Below, piece by piece: positions 52,195-63,528 of a stretch of DNA of 64,000 bases. The translations under genes were made by a program, and so were the position numbers. The notes beneath the pieces were generated by a model, which saw nothing but the letters and a program-made list of their open reading frames with translations, was not told where the DNA came from and ran no database searches. This stretch comes from Denticeps clupeoides (taxonomy: Eukaryota; Chordata; Actinopteri; Clupeiformes; Denticipitidae): the NCBI RefSeq assembly GCF_900700375.1, contig NW_021630118.1, positions 124,001 to 188,000 of the forward strand. The letters run 5' to 3'. Positions within the stretch are counted from its first letter, which is position 1. Each line of letters opens with the position of its first letter.

Positions 52195-53145
52195 GTTCTT
52201 TTTTAATTAGACAAAGAGTCACTTGGGACTAGGAAGATGTTGTACCAAGATTAGCATGGAACTTGTAAAGGGATGACACACAAATCAGTGAAGTGCTCCA
52301 TATTTTCAACTTTTTTTGATTGACAAATAGGAACTAGGGTTCCTTGGGAAAAGGAAGATGCTGTGCCAAATTCCAAATGTTCAGTTTATTTTATTTTCAA
52401 AGCAAACACACAGGGATGAATACCATAAGAAGGTCAGAAACATGTCCAACTGCAACTGGTGTCAAGGTATTAATGAAGTTGCTCATGTAGTGGACAATCT
52501 CAATCATTTGGTAAGATTAGAAGAACTGAAGCTGCTGTACATTTCTTTAGCTGACTCTAGGCCTGACTCTACACAGACAATTGTGTTTGAGGTTTAGTTG
52601 TGAACAACATGCTTGTGAGAGGGTAAACGCAGTCTGCCGCTATCAGGAATGATGCAGTCTAGATGCCCACATATGGGGACTTTGTAGGAGTCAGCACTAG
52701 CAAAATGCAGAGGTCCCACCTCAGTCTGGGAAGACCACATATTTGAGAATGAAATTTCCCCTTCCAAAAAAGCATGAACTATAATGAAATGGCAGAAGAT
52801 TGCTGCCAGTACCTTAACAGAGACCCAGACAGTGACATCACCACGTGGAATAAACACACTGCCTGGAACCACGCCCCTTTCCTGCATTGACCTGCCCACT
52901 TTGTGATGTTCCTATGACTCTTGACACCAATCAAATTATTCTTCTTTCTTTTCTACACAAACTGACCATACTTTAATCATGCACCTCCACAAGTTACCAG
53001 CCTCTTGGAAAATGCAATTAGGGTAACTAAGCATTTGCTCTCTAAATATTTTATCACATTTTTACACAATACTCCATACAAGGTCTTGGTGAGCAGAACA
53101 ATGATATGGTCAGTATTATAAGTGGCAGCTGAGAAGCTTGTTGAT

Positions 53146-53251
53146 GTGCTTGCTACGGCTGCACATATACTAAAATTGGATCGATACAGAGAAGATTAGC
53201 ATGGCCCCTGCGAAAGGATGACACGCAAATCCGTGAAGCGTTCCATATTTT
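53146..53251 (+). ncRNA. U6: U6 snRNA, full, type F (copy 54)
   Basis: First of four consecutive F copies; same U6 sequence as copy 3. Confidence 0.93.
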
Positions 53252-54199
53252 GTTCTTTTTTAATTAGACAAAGAGTCACTTGGGACTAGGAAGATGTTGT
53301 ACCAAGATTAGCATGGAACTTGCAAAAGATGACACACAAATCAGTGAAGTGCTCCATATTTTCAACTTTTTTTGATTGACAAATAGGAACTAGGGTTCCT
53401 TAGGAAAAGGGAGATGCTGTGCCAAATTCCAAATGTTTCGTTTTTTTTTTTTTTCAAAGCAAAACACAAGAATGAACTACCACAAGAAGATCAGAAACAT
53501 GTCCAACTGCATCTGGTGTCAATGTATTAATGAAGTTGCTCATGTAGTGGACAATCTCAATCATTTGGTATGATAAGAAGAACTGAAGCTGCTGTACATT
53601 TCTTTAGCTGACTCTAGGCCTGACTCTACGCAGACAATTGTGTTTGTGGTTTAGTTTTGAACAACATGCTAGTGAGAGGGTAAACGCAGTCTGTCGCTAT
53701 CAGGAATGATGCAGTCTAGATGCCCACATATGGGGATTTTGTAGGAGTCAAACTAGCAAAATGCAAAGGTACAACCACAGTCTGGGAAGACCACATATTT
53801 GAGAATGAAATTTCCCCTTCCAAAAAAGCATGAACTATAATGAAATGACAGAAGATGGCTGCCAGTACCTTAACAGAGACCCAGACAGTGACATCACCAC
53901 GTGGAATAAACACACTGCCTGGAACCACGCCCCTTTCCTGCATTGACCTGCCCACTTTGTGATGTTCCCATGACTCTTGACACCAATCAAATTATTCATC
54001 TTTCTTTGCTACACAAACTGACCACACTTTAATCATGCACCTCCACAAGTTACCAGCCTCTTGAAAATGCAATTAGGGTAACTAAGCATTTGCTCTCCAA
54101 ATATTTTATCACATTTTTACACAATACTCATACAAGGTCTTGGTGAGCAGAACAATGATATGGTCAGTATTATAAGTGGCAGCTGAGAAGCTTGTTGAT

Positions 54200-54305
54200 G
54201 TGCTTGCTACGGCTGCACATATACTAAAATTGGATCGATACAGAGAAGATTAGCATGGCCCCTGCGAAAGGATGACACGCAAATCCGTGAAGCGTTCCAT
54301 ATTTT
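54200..54305 (+). ncRNA. U6: U6 snRNA, full, type F (copy 55)
   Basis: Same U6 sequence as copy 3. Confidence 0.93.
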
Positions 54306-54906
54306 GTTCTTTTTTAATTAGACAAAGAGTCACTTGGGACTAGGAAGATGTTGTACCAAGATTAGCATGGAACTTGCAAAAAGATGACACACAAATCAGT
54401 GAAGTGCTCCATATTTTCAACTTTTTTTGATTGACAAATAGGAACTAGGGTTCCTTGGGAAAAGGGAGATGCTGTGCCAAATTCCAAATGTTCAGTTTTT
54501 TTTTATTTTCAAAGCAAACACACAGGGATGAATACCATAAGAAGATCAGAAACATATCCAACTGCATCTGGTGTCAATATATTAATGAAGTTGCTCATGT
54601 AGTGGACAATCTCAATCATTTGGTATGATTAGAAGATCTGAAGCTGCTGTACATTTCTTTAGCTGACTCTAGGACGTACTCTACGCAGACAATTGTGTTT
54701 GTGGTTTAGTTTTGAACAACATGCTTGTGAGAGGGTAAACGCAGTCTGCCGCTATCAGGAATGATGCAGTCTAGATGCCCACATATGGGGACTTTGTAGG
54801 AGTCAGCACTAGCAAAATGCAGAGGTACAACCTCAGTCTGGGAAGACCACATATTTGAGAATGAAATTTCCCCTTCCAAAAAGCATGAACTATAATGAAA
54901 TGGCAG

Positions 54907-54918
54907 AAGATGGCTGCC
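54907..54918 (+). promoter_or_regulatory. YY1-like motif (reference unit)
   Basis: AAGATGGCTGCC resembles the YY1 consensus AAGATGGCGGC. It lies about 350 bp before the U6 at 55257. Other unit types read AAGATTGCTGCC, which breaks the ATGG core. Assignment is by motif only. Confidence 0.3.
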
Positions 54919-54943
54919 AGTACCTTAACAGAGACCCAGACAG

Positions 54944-54958
54944 TGACATCACCACGTG
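54944..54958 (+). promoter_or_regulatory. CRE-like motif followed by CACGTG E-box
   Basis: TGACATCA (54944-54951) is one base from the CRE palindrome, and CACGTG (54953-54958) follows at once. The E-box varies by unit type: CACGTG, CACATG (right end of most V units) or CATGTG (right end of D units). A CACGTG/USF site helps drive sea urchin U6 genes, so a role in U6 transcription is plausible but unproven. Confidence 0.4.
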
Positions 54959-54979
54959 GAATAAACACACTGCCTGGAA

Positions 54980-54988
54980 CCACGCCCC
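54980..54988 (+). promoter_or_regulatory. CACCC/GC-box-like motif
   Basis: CCACGCCCC fits Sp1/KLF-type sites. It is conserved in all unit types, about 270 bp before the U6 start. Confidence 0.35.
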
Positions 54989-55019
54989 TTTCCTGCATTG
55001 ACCTGCCCACTTTGTGATG

Positions 55020-55042
55020 TTCCCATGACTCTTGACACCAAT
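55020..55042 (+). promoter_or_regulatory. CCAAT box and weak Staf/ZNF143-like motif at the DSE position
   Basis: CCAAT is at 55038-55042 (about -219), and TTCCCATGACTC is just before it (about -237). Vertebrate snRNA distal sequence elements usually sit near -200 to -250. The CCAAT is clear; the Staf match is partial (roughly two thirds of consensus positions by eye). Confidence 0.35.
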
Positions 55043-55122
55043 CAAATTATTCATCTTTCTTTGCTACACAAACTGACCACACTTTAATCATGCACCTCCA
55101 CAAGTTACCAGCCTCTTGGAAA

Positions 55123-55130
55123 ATGCAATT
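55123..55130 (+). promoter_or_regulatory. Octamer-like element
   Basis: ATGCAATT matches the Oct-1 octamer ATGCAAAT at 7 of 8 positions, at -134 from the U6 start. A second, weaker candidate, ATTTGCTC, lies at 55144-55151. Upstream of L-type U6 the first motif reads ATTGCATT. The octamer is the classic distal element of vertebrate U6 genes. Confidence 0.4.
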
Positions 55131-55190
55131 AGGGTAACTAAGCATTTGCTCTCCAAATATTTTATCACATTTTTACACAATACTCCATAC

Positions 55191-55210
55191 AAGGTCTTGG
55201 TGAGCAGAAC
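55191..55210 (+). promoter_or_regulatory. Position of the proximal sequence element (PSE)
   Basis: This is the -66 to -47 window where SNAPc binds in animal U6 promoters. It is invariant in the copies I compared, apart from GGTGAGC reading GGTAAGC in two units. It does not match the vertebrate PSE consensus well, so the call rests on position and conservation. PSEs are known to diverge widely between animals. Confidence 0.4.
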
Positions 55211-55227
55211 AATGATATGGTCAGTAT

Positions 55228-55233
55228 TATAAG
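55228..55233 (+). promoter_or_regulatory. TATA box of the U6 promoter
   Basis: TATAAG begins 29 nt before the U6 start, the spacing that commits snRNA promoters to Pol III. It is present at the same distance before nearly all full-length and D/E copies (slightly shifted at 60459 and 62411 by single-base indels) and absent before the T copies. Confidence 0.75.
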
Positions 55234-55256
55234 TGGCAGCTGAGAAGCTGGTTGAT

Positions 55257-55362
55257 GTGCTTGCTACGGCTGCACATATACTAAAATTGGATCGATACAG
55301 AGAAGATTAGCATGGCCCCTGCGAAAGGATGACACGCAAATCCGTGAAGCGTTCCATATTTT
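55257..55362 (+). ncRNA. U6: U6 snRNA, full, type F, reference promoter (copy 56)
   Basis: Same U6 sequence as copy 3. Its upstream region carries the full motif set: YY1-like, CRE-like, CACGTG, CACCC box, CCAAT, octamer-like and TATA. Confidence 0.93.
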
Positions 55363-56313
55363 GTTCTTTTTTAATTAGACAAAGAGTCACTTGGGACTAG
55401 GAAGATGTTGTACCAAGATTAGCATGGAACTTGTAAAGGGATGACACACAAATCAGTGAAGTGCTCCATATTTTCAACTTTTTTTGATTGACAAATAGGA
55501 ACTAGGGTTCCTTGGGAAAAGGGAGATGCTGTGCCAAATTCCAAATGTTCAGTTTTTTTATTTTCAAAGCAAACACACAGGGATGAATACCATAAGAAGA
55601 TCAGAAACATGTCCAACTGCAACTGGTGTCAAGGTATTAATGAAGTTGCTCATGTAGTGGACAATCTCAATCATTTCGTATGATAAGAAGAACTGAAGCT
55701 GCTGTAGATTTCTTTAGCTGACTCTAGGCCTGACTCTACACAGACAATTGTGTTTGTGGTTTAGTTTTGAACAACATGCTTGTGAGAGTGTAAACGCAGT
55801 CTGCCGCTATCAGGAATGATGCAGTCTAGATGCCCACATATGGGGAATTTGTAGGAGTCAGCACTAGCAAAATGCAGAGGTACAACCTCAGTCTGGGAAG
55901 ACCACATATTTGAGAATGAAATTTCCCCTTCCAAAAAAGCATGAACTATAATGAAATGGCAGAAGATTGCTGCCAGTACCTTAACAGAGACCCAGACAGT
56001 GACATCACCACGTGGAATAAACAAACTGCCTGGAACCACGCCCCTTTCCTGCATTGACCTGCCCACTTTGTGATGTTCCTATGACTCTTGACACCAATCA
56101 AATTATTCTTCTTTCTTTGCTACACAAACTGACCAATACTTTAATCATGCACCTCCACAAGTTACCAGCCTCTTGGAAAATGCAATTAGGGTAACTAAGC
56201 ATTTGCTCTCCAAATATTTTATCACATTTTTACACAATACTCCATACAAGGTCTTGGTGAGCAGAACAATGATATGGTCAGTATTATAAGTGGCAGCTGA
56301 GAAGCTGGTTGAT

Positions 56314-56418
56314 GTGCTTGCTACGGCTGCACATATACTAAAATTGGATCGATACAGAGAAGATTAGCATGGCCCCTGCGAAAGGATGACACGCAAATCC
56401 GTGAAGCGTTCCATATTT
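56314..56418 (+). ncRNA. U6: U6 snRNA, full, type F (copy 57)
   Basis: Ends CCATATTTG with three T instead of four, either a real change or a homopolymer error. Confidence 0.9.
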
Positions 56419-57366
56419 GTTCTTTTTTAATTAGACAAAGAGTCACTTGGGACTAGGAAGATGTTGTACCAAGATTAGCATGGAACTTGCAAAAGGATGA
56501 CCCACAAATCAGTGAAGTGCTCCATATTTTCAACTTTTTTTGATTGACAAATAGGAACTAGGGTTCCTTAGGAAAAGGGAGATGCTGTGACAAATTCCAA
56601 ATGTTTCTTTTATTTTTCAAAGCAAACACACACAGGGATAAAGACCATAAGAAGATCAGAAACTTTTCCAACTGCAACTGGTGTCAATGTATTGATGAAG
56701 TTGTTCATGTAGTGGACAATCTCAATCATTTGGTAAGATTAGAAGAACTGAAGCTGCTGTACATTTCTTTAGCTGACTCTAGGCCTGACTCAACGCAGAC
56801 AATTGTGTTTGTGGTTTAGTTTTGAACAACATGCTTGTGAGAGGGTAAACGCAGTCTGCCGCTATCAGGAATGATGCAGTCTAGATGCCCACATATGGGG
56901 ACTTTGTAGGAGTCAGCACTAGCAAAATGCAGAGGTCCAACCTCAGTCTGGGAAGACCACATATTGAGAATGAAATTTCCCCTTCCAAAAAAGCATGAAC
57001 TATAATGAAATGGCAGAAGATTGCTGCCAGTACCTTAACAGAGACCCAGACAGTGACATCACCACGTGGAATAAACACACTGCCTGGAACCACGCCCCTT
57101 TCCTGCATTGACCTGTCCACTTTGTGATGTTCCCATGACTCTTGACACCAATCAAATTATTCTTCTTTCTTTGCTACACAAACTGACCACACTTTAATCA
57201 TGCACCTCTACAAGTTACCAGCCTCTTGGAAAATGCAATTAGGGTAACTAATCATTTGCTCTCCAAATATTTTATCACATTTTTACACAATACTCCATAC
57301 AAGGTCTTGGTGAGCAGAACAATGATATGGTCAGTATTATAAGTGGCAGCCGAGAAGCTTGTTGAT

Positions 57367-57472
57367 GTGCTTGCTACGGCTGCACATATACTAAAATTGG
57401 ATCGATACAGAGAAGATTAGCATGGCCCCTGCGAAAGGATGACACGCACATTCGTGAAGCGTTCCATATTTT
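57367..57472 (+). ncRNA. U6: U6 snRNA, full, type C (copy 58)
   Basis: A83 to C, T86; closes the F run. Confidence 0.9.
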
Positions 57473-58399
57473 GTTCTTTTTTAATTAGACAAAGAGTCAC
57501 TTGGGACTAGGAAGAGGTTGTACCAAGATTAGCATGGAACTTGCAAAAGATGACACACAAATCAGTGAAGTCCTCCATATTTTCAACTTTTTTTGATTGA
57601 CAAATAGGAACTAGGGTTTCTTTAGGAAAAGGGAGATGCTGTGCCAAATTTCAAATGTTTATTTTATTTTCAAAGCAAACACACAGGGATAAAGACCATA
57701 AGAAGATCAGAAACTTTTCCAACTGCAACTGGTGTCAATGTATTGATGAAGTTGTTCATGTAGTGGACAATCTCAATCATTTGGTATGATTAGAAGATCT
57801 GAAGCTGCTGTACATTTCTTTAGCTGACTCTAGGCCTGACTCAACGCAGACAATTGTGTTTGTGGTTTAGTTTTGAACAACATGCTTGTAAGAGGGTAAA
57901 CGCAGTCTGCCGCTATCAGGAATGATGCAGTCTAGATGCCCACATATGGGGACTTTGTAGGAGTCAGGAGTACAACCACAGTCTGGGAAGACCACATATT
58001 TGAGAATGAAATTTCCCCTTCCAAAAAGCATGAACTATAATGAAATGGCAGAAGATTGCTGCCAGTACCTTAACAGATACCCAGACAGTGACATCACCAC
58101 GTGTAATAAACAAACTGCCTGGAACCACGCCCCTTTCCTGCATTGACCTGCCCACTTCATGATGTTCCTATGACTCTTGACACCAATCAAATTATTCTTC
58201 TTACTTTGCTACACAAACTAAGAATACTTTAATCATGCACCTCCACAAGTTACCAGCCTCTTGGAAATGCAATTATGGTAACTAAGCATTTGCTCTCCAA
58301 ATATTTTATCACATTTTACACAATACTCCATACAAGGTCTTGGTGAGCAGAACAATGATATGGTCAGTATTATAAGTGGCAGCTGAGAAGCTTGTTGAT

Positions 58400-58507
58400 G
58401 TGCTTGCTACGGCTGCACATATACTAAAATTGGATCGATACAGAGAAGTTAGCATGGCCCCTGCGAAATTGAATGACACGCAAATCCGTGCAAGCGTTCC
58501 ATATTTT
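58400..58507 (+). ncRNA. U6-like copy in the V position, with several indels (copy 59)
   Basis: Stem-loop reads GCGAAATTGAATGAC and a C is inserted in GTGCAAGCG. The V-specific T50 and A74 cannot be confirmed. It may be a normal V or F copy with sequence errors. Confidence 0.65.
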
Positions 58508-59460
58508 GTTCTTTTTTAATTAGACAAAGAGTCACTTGGTACTAGGAAGATGTTTGTACAAAGATTAGCATGGAACTTGTAAAGGGATGACACACAAATC
58601 AGTGAAGTGCTCCATATTTTCAACTTTTTTTGATTGACAAATAGGAACTAGGGTTCCTTAGGAAAAGGGAGATGCTGTGCCAAATTTCCAAATGTTTAGT
58701 TTTTTTTTTTTTCAAAGCAAAACACAAGGATGAACCCATAAGAAGATCAGAAACATGTTCCAACTGCATCTGGTGTCAATGTATTAATGAAGTTGCTCAT
58801 GTAGTGGACAATCTCAATCATTTGGTACGATAAGAAGAACTGAAGCTGCTGTAAATTTCTTTAGCTGACTCTAGGCCTGACTCTACACAGACAATTGTGT
58901 TTGTGGTTTAGTTTTGAACAACATGCTTGTGAGAGGGTAAACGCAGTCTGTCGCTATCAGGAATGATGCAGTCTAGATGCCCACATATTGGGATTTTGTA
59001 GGAGTCAAAACTAGCAAAATGCAAAGGTACAACCTCAGTCTGTGAAGACCTTATAATTGAGAATGAAATTTCCCCTTCCAAAAAAGCATGAACTATAATG
59101 AAATGGCAGAAGATGGCTGCCAGAACCTTAACAGAGACCCAGACAGTGACATCACCACATGGAATAAACACACTGACTGGAACCACGCCCCTTTCCTGCA
59201 TTGACCTGCCCACTTTGTGATGTTCCCATGACTCTTGACACCAATCAAATTATTCATCTTTCTTTGCTACACAAACTGACCACACTTTAATCATGCACCT
59301 CTACAAGTTAACAGCCTCCTTGGAAAATGCAATTAGGGTAACTAATCATTTGCTCTCTAAATATTTTATCACATTTTTACACAATACTCCATACAAGGTC
59401 TTGGTGAGCAGAACAATGATATGGTCAGTATTATAAGTGGCAGCTGAGAAGCTGGTTGAT

Positions 59461-59511
59461 GTGCTTGCTACGGCTGCACATATACTAAAATTGTGAAGCG
59501 TTCCGTATTTT
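59461..59511 (+). pseudogene. U6 with 55-nt deletion, type D (copy 60)
   Basis: Standard D junction. Confidence 0.9.
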
Positions 59512-60458
59512 GTTCTTTTTTAATTAGACAAAGAGTCACTTGGGACTAGGAAGATGTTGTACCAAGATTAGCATGGAACTTGTAAAGGGATGACACACAA
59601 ATCAGTGAAGTGCTCCATATTTTCAACTTTTTTTGATTGACAAATAGGAACTAGGGTTCCTTGGGAAAAGGGAGTTGCTGTGCCAAATTCTAAATATTTA
59701 TTTTATTTTCAAAGCAAACACACAGGGATAAAGACCCATAAGAAGATCAGAAAACTTTTCCAAATGCAAATGGTGTCAATGTATTAATGAAGTTGCTCAT
59801 GTAGTGGACAATCTCAATCATTTGGTAAGATTAGAAGATCTGAAGCTGCTGTACATTTCTTTAGCTGACTCTAGGACTGACTCTACGCAGACAATTGTGT
59901 TTGTGGTTTAGTTGTGAACAAAATGCTTGTGAGAGTGTAAACGCAGTCTGTCGCTATCAGGAATGATGCAGTCTAGATGCCCACATATGGGGACTTTGTA
60001 GGAGTCAGCACTAGCAAAATGCAGAGGTACAACCACAGTCTGGGAAGACCACATATTTGAGAATGAAATTTCCCCTTCCAAAAAGCATGAACTATAACGA
60101 AATGGCAGAAGATTGCTGCCAGTACCTTAACAGAGACCCAGACAGTGACATCACCATGTGGAATAAACACACTGCCTGGAACCACGCCCCTTTTCCTGCA
60201 TTGACCTGCCCACTTCATGATGTTCCTATGACTCTTGACACCAATCAAATTATTCTTCTTACTTTGCTACACAAACTAAGAATACTTTAATCATGCACCT
60301 CCACAAGTTACCAGCCTCTTGGAAAATGCAATTAGGGTAACTAAGCATTTGCTCTCTAAATATTTTATCAAATTTTTACACAATACTCCATACAAGGTCT
60401 TGGTGAGCAGAACAATGATTTGGTCAGTATTATAAGTGGCAGCCGAGAAGCTGTTGAT

Positions 60459-60563
60459 GTGCTTGCTACGGCTGCACATATACTAAATTGGATCGATACA
60501 GAGAAGATTAGCATGGCCCCTGCGAAAGAATGACACGCAAATCCGTGAAGCGTTCCATATTTT
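60459..60563 (+). ncRNA. U6: U6 snRNA, type F with G72 to A (copy 61)
   Basis: One A missing in ACTAAAATTG and one base missing just upstream of the start; both look like single-base consensus errors. Confidence 0.82.
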
Positions 60564-61368
60564 GTTCTTTTTTAATTAGACAAAGAGTCACTTGGGTCTA
60601 GGAAGATGTTGTACAAAGATTAGCATGGAACTTGTAAAGGGATGACACACAAATCAGTGAAGTGCTCCATATTTTCAACTTCTTTTGATTGAAAATAGGA
60701 ACTAGGGTTCCTTGGGAAAAGGGAGATGCTGTACCAAATTCCAAATGTTCAGTTTTTTTTATTTTCAAAGCAAACACACAGGGATGAATACCACAAGAAG
60801 ATCAGAAACATGTCCAACTGCAACTGGTTGTCAAGGTATTAATGAAGTTGCTCATGTAGTGGACAATCTCAATCATTTGGGATGATAAGAAGAACTAAAG
60901 CTGCTGTACATTTCTTTAGCTGACTCTAGGCCTGACTCTACACAGACAATTGTGTTTGAGGTTTAGTTGTGAACAAAATGCTTGTGAGAGGGTAAACGCA
61001 GTCTGTCGCTATCAGGAATGATGCAGTCTAGATGCCCACATATGAGGACTTTTGTAGGAGTCAGCACTAGCAAAATGCAGAGGTACAAACTCAGTCTGGG
61101 AAGACCAACCAATTTTTAGAATGAAATTTCCCCTTCCAAAAAAGCATGAACTATAATGAAATGGCAGAAAGATTGCTGCCAGTACCTTAACAGAGACCCA
61201 GACAGTGACATCACCACGTGGAATAAACACACTATCTGGAACCACGCCCCTTTCCTGCATTGACCTGCCCACTTTGTGATGTTCCCATGACTCTTGACAC
61301 CAATCAAATTATTCTTCTTTCTTTTCTACACAATCTAACAGTACTTTTATCATGCACCTCCACAAGTT

Positions 61369-61457
61369 ACATATACTAAATTGGATCGATACAGAGAAGA
61401 GTTAGCATGGCCCCTGCGAAAGGATGACACGCAAATCCGTGAAGCGTTCCATATTTG
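61369..61457 (+). pseudogene. U6 without promoter and 5' end, type T (copy 62)
   Basis: Same junction as copy 6, with three extra small indels. Confidence 0.88.
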
Positions 61458-62410
61458 TTCTTTTTTAATTAGACAAAGCGTCACTTGGGACTAGAGATGT
61501 TTGTACCAAGATTAGCATGGAACTTGCAAAAAGATGACACACAAATCAGTGAAGTGCTCCATATTTTCAACTTTTTTTGATTGACACAATAGGAAACTAG
61601 GGTTCCTTAGGAAAAAGAAGATGCTGTGCCAATTCCAAATGTTTCGTTTTTTTTTTTTTTTTTCAAGCCAATAACACAAGGATGAAACACCATAAGAAGG
61701 TCAGAAACATGTCCAACTGCATCTGGTGTCAATGTATTAATGAAGTTGCTCATGTAGTGGACAATCTCAATCATTTGGTATGATAAGAAGAACTTGAAGC
61801 TGCTGTACACTTCTTTAGCTGACTCTATGGCCTGACTCTACGCAGACAATTGGTCTTTGTGGTTAGTTTGAACAACATGCTAGTGAGAGGGTAAACAAAG
61901 TCTGTCGCTATCAGGAATGATGCAGTCTAGATGCCCACATATGGGGACTTTGTAGGAGTCACAACTAGCAAAATGCAAGGTACAACCACAGTCTGGGAAG
62001 ACCACATATTTGAGAATGAAATTTCCCCTTCCAAAAAAGCATGAACTATAATGAAATGGCAGAAGATGGCTGCCAGTACCTTAACAGAGACCCAGACAGT
62101 GACATCACCACGTGGAATAAAACCACTGCCTGGAACCACGCCCCTTTCCTGCATTGACCTGCCCACTTTGTGATGTTCCTCTGACTCTTGACACCAATCA
62201 AATTATTCTTCTTACTTTGCTACACAAACTAACAATACTTTAATCCTGCACCTCCACAAGTTACCAGCCTCTTGGAAAATGCAATTAGGGTAACTAAGCA
62301 TTTGCTCTCTAAATATTTTATCAAATTTTTACACAATACTCCATACAAGGTCTTGGTGAGCAGAACAATGATATGGTCAGTATTAAAGTGGCAGCTGAGA
62401 AGTTGTTGAT

Positions 62411-62463
62411 GTGTTGCTGCTACGGCTGCACATATACTAAAATTGTGAAGCGTTACATATTTT
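62411..62463 (+). pseudogene. U6 with 55-nt deletion, type E (copy 63)
   Basis: Start region reads GTGTTGCTGCTACGG and the 3' part GCGTTACATATTTT; indels obscure the normal E sequence. Confidence 0.82.
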
Positions 62464-63421
62464 GTTCTTTTTTTAATTAGACAAAGAGTCACTTGGGACT
62501 AGGAAGATGTTGTACCAAGATTAGCATGGAACTTGTAAAGGGATGACACACAAATCAGTGAAGTGCTCCATATTTTCAACTTTTTTTGATTGACAAATAG
62601 GAACTAGGGTTCTTGGGAAAGGAAGATGCTGTGCCAAATTCCAAATGTTCAAGTTTATTTTATTTTCAAAGCAAACACACAGGGATTGAATACCATAAGA
62701 AGGTCAGAAACATATCCAACTGCAACTGGTGTCAAGGTATTAATGAAGTTGCTCATGTAGTGGGACAATCTCAATCATTTCGTATGATAAGAAGAACTGA
62801 AGCTGCTGTACATTTCTTTAGCTGACTCTTAGGACGTTACTTACGCAGACATTAAGTTTGGTGGTTTTAGTTTTTGAACAACATGCTTGTAAGAGGGTAA
62901 ACGCCAGTCTGCCGCTATCAGGAATGATGCAGTCTAGATGCCCACATTACTGGGATTTTGTAGGAGTCAAACTAGCAAATGCAATGGTCCCACTCAGTCT
63001 GGGAAGACCACCTATTTGAGAATGAAATTTCCCCTTCCAAAAAAGCATGAACTATAATGAAATGGCAGAAGATGGCTGCCAGTACCTTAACAGAGACCCG
63101 ACCAGTTGACATCATCACGTGGAATAAAAACACCTGCCTGGAAACCCACGCCCCTTTCCTGCATTGACCTGCCCACTTTGTGATGTTCCCTTGACTCTTG
63201 ACACCTAATCAAATTATTCTCTTTCTTTGCACACAAACTGACCACTACTTTAATGAGCACCTCCACAAGTTACCAGCCTCTTGGAAATTGCATTTCGGGT
63301 AACAAAGCATTTGCTCTCCAAATATTTTATCACATTTTTTACAAAATTCCATACAAGGTCTTGGTGAGCAGAACAATGATATTGGTCAGTATTATAAGTG
63401 GCAGCGGAGGAGCTTGTTGAT

Positions 63422-63528
63422 GTGCTTGCTACGGCTGCACATATACTAAAATTGGATCGATACAGAGAAGATTAGCATGGCCCCCTGCGAAAGGATGGAC
63501 ACGCAAATTCGTGAAGCGTTCCATATTT
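63422..63528 (+). ncRNA. U6: U6 snRNA, type L (copy 64)
   Basis: T86 kept. An extra C and an extra G in the internal stem-loop and one T fewer at the end are probably errors. Its unit runs off the window. Confidence 0.82.

Larger units (their letters stand above)
54306..55256 (+). other. Reference spacer between two full F units
   Basis: In order: T6 terminator, psiU6 (from about 54339), a faint third U6-like segment with a T-rich tract (from about 54460), spacer without recognisable content (about 54560-54900), then the upstream motif cluster and core promoter of the next U6. Short reading frames exist but change length between unit types and look accidental. Confidence 0.7.
38034..58399 (+). 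repeat. Third-level repeat copy 3 (5-mer + 7-mer + V-T-E-F-F-F-F-C)
   Basis: 20,366 bp made of blocks 8, 9 and 10. The order starts as in copies 1 and 2, then runs on into four F units and a C. Confidence 0.7.
50194..58399 (+). repeat. Higher-order block 10: V-T-E-F-F-F-F-C (8 units)
   Basis: Eight units, 8206 bp. Four consecutive full F units (53146-57366) occur only here. Their spacers mix features of the other types and could be close to the ancestral unit. Confidence 0.8.

Noticed and set aside
55191-55210. Vertebrate-consensus PSE
   Set aside because: The sequence at -66 to -47 does not fit the consensus; reverse-strand CTCACCAAGACC is reminiscent, but in the wrong orientation. Kept only as a positional call.
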